Shown in pieces: positions 11,666-26,897 of a stretch of 64,000 nucleotides of DNA. The stretch comes from Stomorhina lunata (Eukaryota; Arthropoda; Insecta; Diptera; Rhiniidae). Made by a program: the position numbers and the translations under genes. The DNA lies in contig OW121743.1 of the NCBI GenBank assembly GCA_933228675.1, positions 93,559,998 through 93,623,997 on the forward strand, in the 5' to 3' direction. Under the pieces are notes generated by a model. The model did not search any database. It had not been told where the DNA came from and saw only the letters and a program-made list of their open reading frames with translations. Every line of letters starts with the position of its first letter. Within the stretch, counting starts at the first letter, position 1.

Positions 11666-12699
11666 TAATTCTTTCATTATATTTAAGCTATTTTTAATAT
11701 TACATTTTTCTTCTTCGCAATTTGTATTCTTTATTTAAACAATATATTTTTCATTTATTTGTTCTTAAAATAGTAACAAATAAATTTATATTAAGCATTC
11801 CATGTTTTTGTTAATTCTTTTAATTCCTATCTTATATTTTTTTCGCTTTATTTCTACTTTTTCAATAAATTTTCCCCTAGAAATTGTATTCCATGGTAAT
11901 TGACAATGAACTTGAATTAACATTTTCTTTCCATTCTCTACCACAAACTTAGCAAACAAATTTTTGTTAACAATGACCGCTTGATTGAATAAAAGAATCA
12001 TGCAAATTATAAAGTTTAGTAAAAAAAATACAAAAAGGATACCAAATCCTTAAAGTAAGTAGTAGAAAAGGTCCCTTACCAAATAAAAAAAAAAGAAAAA
12101 ATGTTATTTTTTATTTTTAATAAAAAATTGCTTCAGTGCTTAAGTTCAGTTGTTTGTTTTTCTTTCATTGCTGACAAATTGAATTTTATGATGAAAATAA
12201 TAATAATGATGGACCTTTTCTTCTTCACAATTTTTTGTTTAAGAAAAAAGTGTATCTCATCATTTTGATATTGTCAATTTTATTTAATATTTTGTTATAG
12301 TCGTTTTGGTTTTAAGCAAAAAACGTTAAAATTCTGTTATAAAATATCATAAATATTGTTATTATCTTTATAAATATTTTATCCTTTTTGTGTTACTATT
12401 TAATTGCATTTTTTATCGTTTTGTTTGAAATGTTCAAAATGTCATAGAATTTCATTACGACCGTTTTAATGCAATTTATTTACTTTCACTTGTTCTTCAT
12501 GTGGTAAAAAAACTTTTTTTAGGTTAATACTCCAGAGTTTATTGATGGATGTGTTTTGGATGCCATTATGTTACTGTTAATAAAATAGTCATAAGAACTT
12601 TTATAGAATTTATATAGACTTAATATATGCGAAAGCACTTAAGCAATAATAATGAAGTAAATTTGGAAAATTTCATATTTTGGTAGAAAATTATTTATG
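11666..12699. other. AT-rich DNA without recognisable genes
   Basis: No supported gene, RNA or mobile element. The minus-strand open frame around 11786-12001 has no recognisable domain and has composition like the surrounding noncoding DNA. Confidence 0.5.
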
Positions 12700-13345
12700 A
12701 GAGATTTTTCAAATTTGTTTTTATTTTTATAGAAAATTTTTCAAAAATTTCTTATTTTTATAGGAAATTTTTCAAAATTTTTTTATTTTTATAGGAAATT
12801 TTTCAGAAATTTCTTATTTTTATAGGAAATCTTTAAAAAATTTCTTAATTTTAAAGGAAATTTTTAAAAAAATTCTTTTTTTTATAGGAATTTTTTAAAA
12901 AAATTTCTTATTTTTATAGGAATATTTAAAAAAATTTTTTATTTTTGTAAGAAATTTTTGAAAAATTTCAATTTGCAATTTTATTCAATGCAATTTTTAA
13001 AAAAAAAATATTTTTATAATAAATTTTCCAAAAATTTTTTAATTTTTATTGGACATTTTCGAAAAATTTTTAGTTTTATAGGAATTTTAATTTTTTTTTT
13101 ATTTTTACAGGAAATTTTTCAAAAATAACTTTCTTTTTGAGGAAAATTTTCAAAAATTTTTATATAAAAATTTTCAAAAATTTCTTATTTTTATTGGAAA
13201 TTTTTAAAAAATTTCCGAGTTTTATGGAAAATTTTTGAAAAGTGTCTTTATTTTTATAAGCAATTTTTCAAAAATTTCTTATTTTATACGAAAATTTTGA
13301 AAAGTTTCTTGATTTTAAGGAATTTTTTTAAAATTTCGTATTTTT
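12700..13345 (-). repeat. Family A satellite, reverse orientation
   Basis: The unit reads TTATTTTTATAGGAAATTTT followed by TCAAAAATTTC, the reverse complement of the forward family A unit. Copies are fairly degenerate. It abuts a forward-oriented block at about 13,345. Confidence 0.9.
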
Positions 13346-15078
13346 ATTTATAAAATTTTCCTTTCAAAATATGAAACTTTTGAAAAATTTCTTATTAAAA
13401 ATAAAATTTCTTATATGAAAAAATAATAAAAAAAATTTGAAAAATTTTCTATAAAAATATGAAGTTTTTAAAAAATTTCCTAGAAAAAATATGAAATTTT
13501 TGATAAGTTTCCTAAAAAAAATATGAAATTCTTGAAAAATTTCCTACAAAAATATGAAATTTAAAAAAAATCGTATAAAAAATTAAATTTTTGAAAAATT
13601 TTCTATAAAAAATTTTTGAAAAATTACCTATAAAAAAATTTTCTATAAAAATAAAAAAATGTTGAAAAACTTTTTATAAAAATAAGAAATTTTTGAAAAA
13701 TTTAAAATAAAAAATATGAAATTTTTGAATAGATTCCTTGAAAAAAAATAAATTTTTGAAAAAGTTTCTACAAAAATAAAAAATTTTTGAAAAATTTTCT
13801 ATAGAAATAAAAAAATTTTGAAAAATTTCCTATTAAAAATATGATTTTTTTGAAAAATTTCCTAAAAAAAGTATGAAATCTTGTAAAATATCTTGTAAAA
13901 TTTCCTATAAAAATATGAAATTAAAAAAAAATACCTATAAAAACAAGAAATTTTTGAAAAAATTTTCTATAAAAATAATTTTGAAAAATTTCCTATAAAA
14001 ATAAAAAATTTTTGAAAAACTTAATACAAAAAACATGAAATTTTTCCCATAGAAATATGAAATTTTAGAAAAATTTCCTTTAAAAATATGAAATTTTACA
14101 AAAATTTCCTTTAAAAAAATGAAATTTTTGAAAAATTTCCTTTAAAAAAATGAAATTTTTGAAAAATTTCCTCTAAAATTATGAAATTTTTGAAACATTT
14201 CCTATAAAAATATGAAATTTTTGAAAAATTTCCTATAAAAATATGAAATTTTTGAAAAATTTCCTATAAAAATATGAAATTTTTGAAAAATTTCCTATAA
14301 AAATATGAAATTTTTGAAAAATTTCCTATAAAAATATGAAATTTTTGAAAAATTTCCTATAAAAATATGAAATTTTTGACATTTTTGACATTTTTGAAAA
14401 ATTTGCTATAAAAATATTAAATTTTTGAAAAATTTGCTATAAAAATATGAAACTTTTGAAAAATTTCGTATAAAAATATGAAATTTTTGAAAAATTTCCT
14501 ATAAAATTATGAAATCTTTGAAAATTGTCCTTTAAAAATATGAAATTATTGAAAAATTTCCTGTAAAAATATGAAATTTTTAAAAAATTTCCTATAAAAA
14601 TATGAAATTTTTAAAAAATTTCCTATAAAAATATGAAATTTTTGAACAATTTCTATGAAATTTTTGAAAAATGTCCTACCAAAATATGAAATTTTTGAAA
14701 AATTTCCTATAAAAATATGAAGTTTTTGAAAAATTTTCTATAAAAATATGAAATTTTTGAAAAATTTCCTATAAAAATATGAAATTTTTGAAAAATTTCC
14801 TATAAAAATATGAAAATTTTGAAAAATTTCCTATAAAAATATGAAATTTTTGAAAAATTTCCTATAAAACTATGAAATTTTTGAAAAATTTCCTATAAAA
14901 ATATGAAATTTTTGAAAAATTTCCTATAAAAATATGAAATTTTTGAAAAATTTCCTATAAAAATATAAAATTTTGGAAAAATTTCCTATAAAAATATGAA
15001 ATTTTTGAAAATTGTCTTTTAAAAATATGAAATTATTGAAAAATTTCCAATATGAAATTTTGGAAAAATTCGCTAAAA
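13346..15078 (+). repeat. Family A satellite, forward, ATATGAAA variant
   Basis: 31-bp units in which the linker reads CTATAAAAATAT instead of CTATAAAAATAA. Copies at 14,200-14,360 and 14,700-14,960 are close to identical, while the left edge is degenerate. That gradient fits homogenisation of the array centre by unequal exchange. Confidence 0.95.
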
Positions 15079-15086
15079 AAATGTTG

Positions 15087-15134
15087 ACGTATACGTAATA
15101 GGCATTTCATATTGAATTAAATATCACGTATACG
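15087..15134. repeat. Paired CGTATACG motif
   Basis: CGTATACGTAATA at 15,087 is followed about 40 bp later by TCACGTATACG, ending at 15,134. The outer words are inverted copies, giving an imperfect stem-loop. It resembles the perfect hairpin at 5,882-5,921 and lies just beyond the end of a family A array. Confidence 0.6.
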
Positions 15135-15139
15135 CAGGC

Positions 15140-16639
15140 TTTGTACAAATATTTAGTACTAACAATAAAACTTGAGATTTTCATTTGCATATTGCGGTTT
15201 TTCAGTTAAATTATAAAGCTTCTAATTTAAAATACATTTACTCTAAAATCACTTTGTGGTAACTTTTCATATTATTAGTACATACCTATTCTCATTTTTC
15301 GCCTAATAAATGATTTTAAATTGAAAATTTTTCATTAAATTAACATTGCCTTGCAGAATATAATTACCACTCAATAAATATTTATTAGAAACAAATATTT
15401 TAACAGTAAATTTTTAGATTTCCACTTAAATTTACAATAAATTGTTATAAGTAAATATTTATGTACATTTATCAATTAAAAACCTCAACTTTAGTCTGTT
15501 GGGTTAATTAAAACTAAACAATTAGATAGATATTTGCAAAATAATAGAAATTCCCCTGTTTTCAATAAATTACCTTTTAATTAAACAGCAGAATTATTAA
15601 ATACGTTATTAAGATATTCACAAACGATAAGCTCAAATTAAGCCGCAAAAATGTTATAATGGGGTTTTAGTTTATTATTAAAATACCTTATTAGATATTT
15701 ATCTATTCATATATCTCTTTATTACATGAATACAGATTTAACTATAAAAGGACATTTTTAGTAAATGGCTTTATAATTTGATGCATAGATAGATATTTGA
15801 TGGATAGAAACACATTTTCAACATACCGCAAAATTTGTAGTTATGTCACTATTTTCGTGAATAAACTTGATGTGGGTATATTAAACAAAAATCTTTTGAA
15901 ACAATTTTAATGCGTAATTAAGTTTTTTTTTTTTGCAAGTGATTTTAGAATTAGGTTTTTTTGATTGTTTATTTATTAAACCACACAAGCAAAATCTAAA
16001 AGCACTTGCAAAGTCTGTTTTACTCATTTTAAATTCTAAAATTAATTCTCTTTTTATTCCGCATGTATTGCATTTTAAAAGTCAGTTTTCTCCTTTTTTT
16101 TATATATTATAAACAAAAATTTTTTAAATATCCAAAAAGAGTAAACTTTTGTTTGAAAAACAATTTAATATATATTTGTAGATATGTATTCATAGCCTGT
16201 GGTTGTTGAATTGCAAAGGAATTGTTTTGAAAAATTTAGTTTTTTTATAGCAAAAACTACCTCGCAGACTTGTGGAAAAATTAAAAAAGAAAACACAAAT
16301 GACATTTAATTTGTATTTCATTTAAGTATTTTGAATTCTATTTAAAGTTTTGTTTTATAAAAATAAAGACATAATTTTAAATTATTTGAAATTTTTCTAA
16401 GGCTATGGAAGGGCCTAAAGCATTAAATTATACAAATATTATCATGGCACTTTAATAATTTCTTTAACTAAATAAATTCACAAAATAAAATAATTTTAAA
16501 GAAAGGTATAATTTTGTAACATTTGCCGTTCAACAAAATTCTCAAAGTTTTTGTATGAAAAAATTTAAATTATTATAAAATAAATATATAAATAAATAAT
16601 TACAATATTTATTATACATTCTATGTTTTATAAAATAAT
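15140..16639. other. AT-rich DNA without recognisable genes
   Basis: No gene, RNA or mobile element recognised. This is the spacer between a forward and a reverse family A array. Confidence 0.5.
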
Positions 16640-19275
16640 AAAAAAGAAAATTTTTCAAAATTTTTTTTATTTTCCAAAAACTTTAATTTTTCTAGAAAAT
16701 ATTTAAAAAAATTCCATATTTTTATAGGAAATTGTTCAAAAATTCTTTATTTTTATAGCAAATTTTTTAAAAATGTCTTACTTTTTTACAACAAATTTTC
16801 TTAAAAGTTTCTTATTTTTATAGCAATTTTTTTTTTAAATCTTTCATTTTTATAAGAAATTTTTTTAAAAAAATTCCAACAAAATTTTTAATTTTTTTAT
16901 AAATTTTTCAAAAAGTTTTTGAATCTTTTATTTTTATAGAAAATTTTACAAAAATTTCTTATTTTGGCAGGAAATTTTTCAAAAACTTTTTATTTTTATA
17001 GCAAATCTTCCAAAAATTTCTTCTTTTTATAATAAATTTTTTAATAATTTCTTATTTTTATAGGAAATTTTTTAAAATTTTATTATTTTTATAAAAAAAT
17101 TTAAAAATGTTTTATTTTTATAGAAAATTTTACAAAAAAATTCTTCTTTTTATAGGAAACCTTTTAAAAATTTCTTATTTTCATAGGAATTTTTTCAAAA
17201 ATTTCTTATTTTTAAATAAGAAATTTTTTTTATTGGAAATTTTTCAAAAATTTCTTATTTTTATAAGAAGTTTTTAAAAATATCTTATTTTTATAGGAAA
17301 TTCTTACAAAATTTTTATTTTTATAGAAATTTTTTTAAAAATTTCTTATTTAGAAAATTTTTAAAATTTTTTTCATTTTTACAGAACATTTTTCAAAAAT
17401 TTCCTATTTTTAAGCAAACTTTTTAAAAATGTCTTAGTTTTATAGGAATTTATTCAAAAGTTTCTTGATTTTATGTAAAAAATTTTAAAAACTTATTATT
17501 TTTATAAAAAATTTTTCAAAAATTTCTTTTATAGATTGTTTTTTTTTAAATATCTATTTTTATAGGAAATTTTTCAAAAATTTCTTATTTTTATAGGAAA
17601 TTTTTTAAAAATGTCTTTTTTTTATAGAAAATTTTTCTTTTTTTTTTTAGGAAATTTTTCAAAAATTTCTTATTTTTTCGAAAAGTTTTCAAACATTTTT
17701 TATTAATATAGAAAATTTTTCCAAAAATTTCATATTTTTTGCGAAAAGTTTTCAAACATTTTTTACTAATATAGAACATTTTTTCAAAAATTTCTTATTT
17801 TTATAAGAAAGTTTTTTTATAAATTTAGTTTTTTATAGGAAAATTTTTAAAACTTTCTTAGCTTACTAGGGAATTTTTCAAAAATGTGTTATTTTTATTG
17901 AAATTTTTTTAAAAAATTCTTATTACTATAGAAAATTTCCAAAAAATTCTTATTTTAAATGAAATTTTTAAAAATTTTCTTATTTTTTTGGACATTTTTT
18001 AAAAAATTCTTATTTTATAGTATAAAAAAAAATTAAATTGCTTATTTTTATAGCAAATTTTCAAAAATTTCTTAGTTTTGTAGGATTTTTTTTCAAAACT
18101 TCTTATTTTTATAGGAAATTTTTTGAAATTTTCTTATTTTTATAGGAAATTTTTATAAAATTTCTTATTTTTATAGGAAATTTTTCAAAGATTTTCAATT
18201 TTTATCGAAAAAATTCAAGAAATTCTTTATTTTCTTAGGATATTATAAAAAATTTCTTATTTTTATAGGAAATTATTCAATTTTTTTTTTAAGTTTTTAA
18301 TAAATTTATTTTTTTTTTTATAGGAAAATTTTCAAAAGTTTCTCTTTTTATAGGAATTTTTTCAAAAATTGCTTGTTTTATAGGAAATTTTTCAAAAATT
18401 TCTTTTGTTTTGTAGGAAGTTTTTCAAAAATGTTTTTAAAATTTCCTATTTTTATAGGAAATTTTTCAAAAATTTCATATTTTTATAGAAAATTTTTGAA
18501 AAATATATTTTTTATAGGAAATTTTTGAAGAATTTCCTATATGTATAAGAAATTTTTCAAAATTTTTATGGGAAATTTTTAAAAAAAATTCTCTTTTCCA
18601 TAGGAAATTTTACAAAAATTTATTTTTTTAGGAAATTTTTAAAAATTTTTTTATTTTTTAGAAAATTTTTAAAAAATATCTTATTTTAATAGGAAATTTT
18701 TCAAGCATTCCTAATTTTGATTGTAAATTTTTAAATATTTCTTCTTTTTATAAAAAATTTTTCAAATATATCTTATTTTTTAGGAAATTTTTCAAAAATT
18801 TCTTATTTTTATTTGAAATTTTTAACAAGTTTCTTATTTTTAAGGAAATTTTTAAAAATTTATTAATTTTATAGAAAATTTCTTATTTTTGAAGAAAAAT
18901 TTTCTCAATTTTATAGGAAATTTTCAAAAATTTCTTACTTTTACTGGAATTTTTTTTAAATTCCTTAATTTATAGGAAAATTTTTTTTTTAATTTTTCAT
19001 TTTTATACGAAATTTTTAAAAAATTTGTTAGTTTTATAGAAAATTTAAAAAAAAATTTTTTTATAGAAATATAGAAATTAAAAAAAAAAAAAATTATAGA
19101 AATATAGAAATTTAAAAAAAAAATTTATAGAAATATAGAAATTTAAAAAAAAATAAATTTTAAGAAAATTTAAAAAAATATTTATATTTTTATAGAAATA
19201 TAGAAATTAAAAAAAAATACAATTTTAGAAAATTTTTCAAAAGTTTCTTATTTTTATAGAAAATTTTTGTATAAA
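16640..19275 (-). repeat. Family A satellite, reverse orientation
   Basis: Long, degenerate array of the family A unit on the minus strand (TTTTTATAGGAAATTTTTC followed by AAAAATTTCTTA). Near 19,050-19,220 it passes into shorter, more irregular ATAGAAATATAGAAATT runs. Confidence 0.92.
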
Positions 19276-19830
19276 ACTATTTTGGGTTTTAATTATTCTT
19301 CTAGTCTGTTAATTTTGTAATGAATTATAACACAAATCCCTTTATTTATATACAATAGCTGTTGTCAAGATTTTCAAAATTATTGATGGCATAGTATCAA
19401 GGAGATATAAATTACTCGTCATTACTGTTCATAAAAATCCTTCTTTAAATACAAGAAAATAATAATCCCTAGTATTTTATCACCCCCAGAAAAATGAAGT
19501 GCTATCATTCTTAAGGTAAGTTTCTATGTAAACTAGGTCATATTTTCGAAGTGACTATTGCACTTACATAAGCTCTGACAAAAATCTCAAGCAAATTTTC
19601 CTAAACCTAATAGTTGAAACTGTTCCAAGCTGCTTTTTCATTTGAAGCAAATATGTTAAAATGGAAAAAATGGAAAAAGTTACTTGTTTATCTAGATCTT
19701 TGCTGGTCAGAAAGAACTTTTTTTTTTAAAAAATCTAAAATTAATCAAACTTTATTTTCAGAGGGTAAACAAAAAATCTATATACATATAAATCTCTTCA
19801 TCCATTTTAAAGAAAATACTATATACAGGG

Positions 19831-19880
19831 CGTATACGCAATATTTAACCAAAAATATAGTTGACATTAATTATACGTAC
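19831..19880. repeat. Degenerate paired CGTATACG motif
   Basis: CGTATACGCAATA at 19,831 is followed about 40 bp later by TTATACGTAC. The arrangement is like those at 5.88 and 15.09 kb, but the right half is eroded. Confidence 0.4.
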
Positions 19881-19957
19881 CGATGAATTCATTTAATTTT
19901 GATAAAGTAGAAAGATAATTTTAAATCATGTTTGCCTTGAAAAAATTGAATTTCCTA

Positions 19958-19999
19958 TAAAGAATAATTTAATTTGTTATAAAATTAAATTATTCTTTA
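19958..19999. repeat. Perfect hairpin with 18-bp arms
   Basis: The left arm TAAAGAATAATTTAATTT (19,958-19,975) and right arm 19,982-19,999 are exact reverse complements, with the 6-nt loop GTTATA. Function unknown; it could be a small transposon remnant. Confidence 0.8.
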
Positions 20000-20879
20000 A
20001 AGCTCATTTACTAAAAGTTTTTTTAAGATTAGATAAACGATAAATAAACTTATGACAAACTTGTAAATAAAATTTTTCATACGAAGTTCTTACTATAAGC
20101 CTGCGAAATTTTTATAATTCGTTTATAAAGTAGAGGGTTTTTATTCTGTTTAAAATATTTATTTCAAAATTTTCAACATTTACCTTGTCCATTAAAATTT
20201 TAATGCATTTATGTGATATTTTCTGCAATAATTGACTTAAACAAATAGTAAATAATTGTTGACCAAGTGACAATTCTGTCACATTTAAATTACACGGAAA
20301 TCCACTTTATGTTTTAAACAAACATTTTCAATTTAGCATTAACTATAATAAATCATTTAAAATATTTATTCTATTGTAAATACAAGAATTTTATCTTTTC
20401 ATTGCAGGTATGTAAAATTTTTGGTCTAATTGAATCGTATAATAATCTTAAGGAAAATGAAAGCAAGGGAAATTATATTCAATACTAACAAAAATGGTGA
20501 GTAAGTGAAATTATATACATATGTTATTATGTGATATTTTTGCCATTTGATAACATAACATATTACCTCAGAATTACATACATTAAAATGTCATAAATAT
20601 TTATATATGTCTACTAAATACCTAAATTTGCATGTAATATTATATTATTTAAATAAAGTTAAATATATGTGAATATAACAGCCATTTCTTTAATATTTAT
20701 TATAATTTTCCTCTTGAGAATTATTGTCAATCAAATTAATTTAAGCAGAAAATGCAAAAAATATATATATTTCAATTTCCTATGAAATAATTGTATGTTT
20801 GGCAAATAAAGTAATAATATTAGGGTAGCCTTATTTTGCTATATCAAGAAATTTAATAAATCTTCCCATTTATTATTTT

Positions 20880-23640
20880 TGAAAATGTCCAAGTTTTTAG
20901 GATGCTTTTTCAAAGATTTTCCATTCTAACTAAAAAATTTTAAACAATTTCTGCTTTTTATAGAAAATTTATCAAAAACTTCTTATTTTTACATACAGAA
21001 TTTTAAAATTTTAAATCTTCTAAAATATTCTTCTTTTTATAAGAAATTTTTTTATTTTTGAAGAAATTTTTTCAAAGATTCTTTTTTTTCTAGGAAATTC
21101 TTTAAAAATTTCTTTACTTACATGAAAATTTGTTATTTTTATAGTGAATTTTTCAAAAATTTCTTATTTTAATAGGAAAATTTTCAAAAATTTCTTATTT
21201 TTATAGGAATTTTTTTAAAAAATTCTTATTTTTATAAAAAAAATTTCAAAAATTTCTTATTTTTATAGGAAATTTTTTAAAAATTTCTTATTTTTATAGG
21301 AAATTTTTTAAAAATTTCTTATTTTTATAGGAAATTTTTTAAAAATTTCTTATTTTTATAGGAAAATTTTCAAAAATTTCTTATTTTTATAGGAAATTTT
21401 TTAAAAATTTCTTATTTTTATAAAAATTTCTTATTTTTATAAAAATTTCTTATTTTTATAGAAAATTTTTAAAAAATTTCTTATTTTTATAGGAAATTTT
21501 TCAAAAATTTCTTATTTTTATAGGAAATTTTTCAAAAATTTCTTATTTTTATAGGAAATTTTTCAAAAATTTCTTAGTCTTATAGAAAATTTTTCAAAAA
21601 TTTTTTATTTCTATAGGAAAGCTTTCAAAAATTTCTTATTTTTATAGGAAATATTTTAAAAATTTCTTTTTTTTTATTAGAAATTTAAAAAAAATTCTTA
21701 TTTTTATAGAAAATTTTTCAAAAATTGCTTATTTTTATAGGAAATTTTTCTAAAACTTCTTGTTTTCTAAAAAACTTTTCAAACATTTCTTATTTTTATA
21801 CGAAAATTTTCAAAATTTTCTTGTTTTTATATGAAATTTTTCAAAAACTACTTATTTCTATAAAAATTTTTTCAAAAATTTCTTAGTCTTATAGAAATTC
21901 TTCAAAAATTTTTTGTTTTTATAGGAAAGTTTTCAAAAATTTCTTATTTTTATAGGAAATTTTTAAAAAATTTCTTATTTTCATAGGAAATTTTTAAAAA
22001 ATTTCTTATTTTTATAGGAAATTTTTTAAAATTTATTATTTTTATATTATATTTTTTAAAAACTTCTTATTTTTATAGAAAAGAAATTTTTAAAAATTTC
22101 TTGTTTTCTAATATTTGAAAATTTCTTCTTTTTATAAGACAATTTTCAAAAATTTCTTCTTTTTAAAAAAAATGTAAAATTTTGCAAGGAAATTGTTCAA
22201 ATTTTCTTTTATTTTTATAGGAACATTTTTTTTTAATTTCTTATATTTAAAGGAAGGAGGCCCTATGCTCCACTGGGAGTCAAGGATAACAGAAGAAGAA
22301 GAAAGGAAGTTTCAAACTTTCTTATTTTTAAGGAAATTTTGATAATGTTTAATTTTTATATGAAAATTATAAAAAATTCCTTATTTTTATACGAAATTTC
22401 TCAAAAATTTCTTATTTCTTTAGCAATTTTTTCAAAAATTTCTTATTTTTATAGGAAATTTTTTCAAAAATTATAGGAAATTTTTCAAAAATTTCTTATT
22501 TGTATTGGAATCTTTCAAAAATTTCTTTTTTTTATAGGAAATTTTTCAAAAATTTCTTTTTTTTTATAGAAAATTTTTTAAAATTTTTTTATTTTTGTAG
22601 GAAATTTTTCAAAAATTTCGTATTTTTATAGGAAATTTTTGGAAAAAGTCTTATTTTTATAGGAAATTTTAAAAAAAAATTATTATTTTTATAGAAAATT
22701 TTTCAAAAATTTCTTATTTTTATAGGAAAGTTTTAGAAAAATTTTTATTTTTAAAAGAAAATTTTCAAAAATTTTATATTTTTATAGGAAATTAAAAAAA
22801 AAAAATCTTTTTTTTTAAGGAAATTTTTCAAAAGGTTTTCTTATTTCTTTAGGAAATTTTGCAAAAATTTCGTAATTTGTAGGAAATTTTTCAAAAACTT
22901 CTTATTTTTAAAGGAAATTTTTTCAAAAATTTTTAATTTTTATAGGAATTTTTTCAAATCTTGTAAAAAATTTCATATTTTTATAAGAAAGTTGTTTTTT
23001 TTTAAATTCTTAATTTTGCAGGATTTTTTTTTTTTATTTTCATTGGTAATTTTTAAAACAGTTCTTATTTTTATCAGACATTTTTTAAAATTTTTCAATT
23101 TTTTGTCGAAAATTTCTTATAGGAAATTTGTCGAAAATTTCTTATTTTTATAGGAAATTTTTCAAATATTTCTTATTCTTATAAGAAATTTTTAAAAAAA
23201 TTCTTATTTTTATAGGAAATTTTGCAAAAGTTTCTTATTTTTATAGGAACTTTTTCAATTTTTTTTTTTTATAGAACTTTTTTTTAGTTGCTTATTTTAT
23301 ATGAAATTTATCAAAAATTTCTTATTTTTAAAGGAAAATTATTTTTTTTTAGACAGTTTTTTTTTAAATTTCTTGTTTTTATACAAAATTGTTCAAAAAT
23401 TTCTTATTTTTATAGAAAATTTTTCAAATTTTCTTTTTTTTTAGGAAACTGTTAAAATGTTTTATTTTTATAGAAAATTTTTCAAAAATTTCTTGTTTTT
23501 ATAGGAAATTTTTGAAAAGTGTCTTATTTTTAATGGAACCTTTTGATTTTTTTTATTATCATAGGAAATTGTTTTAATTTTTTTTATTTTTATAGGAAAT
23601 TTTTCAAAAATTTCTTATTTTGTAAAAATTTGTAAAAGCT
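20880..23640 (-). repeat. Family A satellite, reverse orientation
   Basis: 31-bp units on the minus strand. The most regular part is about 21,160-21,570. The array is interrupted near 22.25-22.31 kb by a short non-satellite insertion and is degenerate toward both ends. Confidence 0.95.
22252..22306 (+). mobile_element. Short insert resembling a non-LTR retrotransposon 3' tail
   Basis: A GC-richer segment with GGCCCTATGCTCCACTGGGA and CAAGGATAAC ends in a GAA-repeat tail (GAAGAAGAAGAA). It sits abruptly inside pure satellite. Non-LTR elements often end in short simple-repeat tails, so a severely 5'-truncated insertion is the best explanation. The family is not identified. Confidence 0.4.
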
Positions 23641-25957
<2,317 letters not shown>

Positions 25958-26335
25958 TTTGAGTCACCACCTTTAAATGAAGTTTAATTGACTGTAGGTT
26001 ATTGTCTTTGAAATTGTTGTTATATGATTTTATTCTGTTTAGTTAGGAGCAAATGTTTTTGGGGACCACATCCATAAAAATTATATACATATTTAGAGTC
26101 ACCCCCTTTAAATAAATCTTCAACATATTTTTTCTACAATTTTTTTTATTCATCTGATTTTAAATTTTAAGTGGTGACCAAGCTCCACACAAAAAAAAAA
26201 TAGCATTGAGTCATGTCCTTTAAACGAGGTTTGTAAGAGTTCAGCGTGCTATTTTAGAAAATTTGCTATTTTCTTTGATCAACTAGGACTTGGTTTTTAA
26301 ACTTTTGTTTGTGACCATGTCAAGAGCTTCTTCGT
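25958..26335 (+). repeat. Three degenerate tandem copies of a module of about 120 bp
   Basis: Each module starts with GAGTCA(C/T), a short variable stretch and CCTTTAAA, and carries a GACCA word near its end. Starts are at about 25,961, 26,094 and 26,205. Identity is low outside the start motif. Confidence 0.45.
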
Positions 26336-26639
26336 GCCGGCCTAATATGAAGTATGTATTTATGTGTATATGTACAAGATATAAATGCTTGGCATGCGAT
26401 AACAATACATGCATATGATTATAATACATTTAGAAATACATTTAGACTAATAATCATTTATTACAATTAATACCAGGATTAATAACATTAAAATAAGTAG
26501 GTATTAAATTTAAATTGAAAAATGTTTTACACATAAAATTGCACTTGTTCTGATTTTAAGTAATAATATTCAAATTAAATTTAATTGTATTGAATTATAA
26601 ATGTTTAATACTATTGTACTTAACAATGTAACAGCTTTA
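26336..26639. other. AT-rich DNA, nothing recognised
   Basis: Spacer between the GAGTCA repeats and the 12-bp minisatellite. No feature recognised. Confidence 0.5.
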
Positions 26640-26897
26640 TTTTCAGTATTGGTATCAATATTAATATCAGTATTAGTTTCAGTATTAATATTTGTAACTG
26701 TATTAGTTTCAATAATAGTGGCAGTATTAGTACCAGTATAAATATTAGTATCAGTGTTAATATAAGTATTAGTATCAGTATAATAATCACTACTAGTATC
26801 AGTATTAGTTTCAGTATTAATATTAGTATAAGTTTTAGTATCGGTATTAGAATCGGTATTAGTGTCAGTATTAGTATCAGTATTAGTATCAGTATTA
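26640..26897. repeat. 12-bp minisatellite, degenerate left block
   Basis: Diverged copies of AGTATTAGTATC. This block continues across an inserted MITE into the main array. Apparent open frames on both strands are dipeptide repeats forced by the 12-bp unit and are not genes. Confidence 0.9.

Larger units (their letters stand above)
19276..20879. other. AT-rich DNA without recognisable genes
   Basis: No supported gene. It contains a paired CGTATACG-type motif and a perfect hairpin, described separately. The open frame at 19,614-19,886 has no recognisable domain. Confidence 0.5.
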
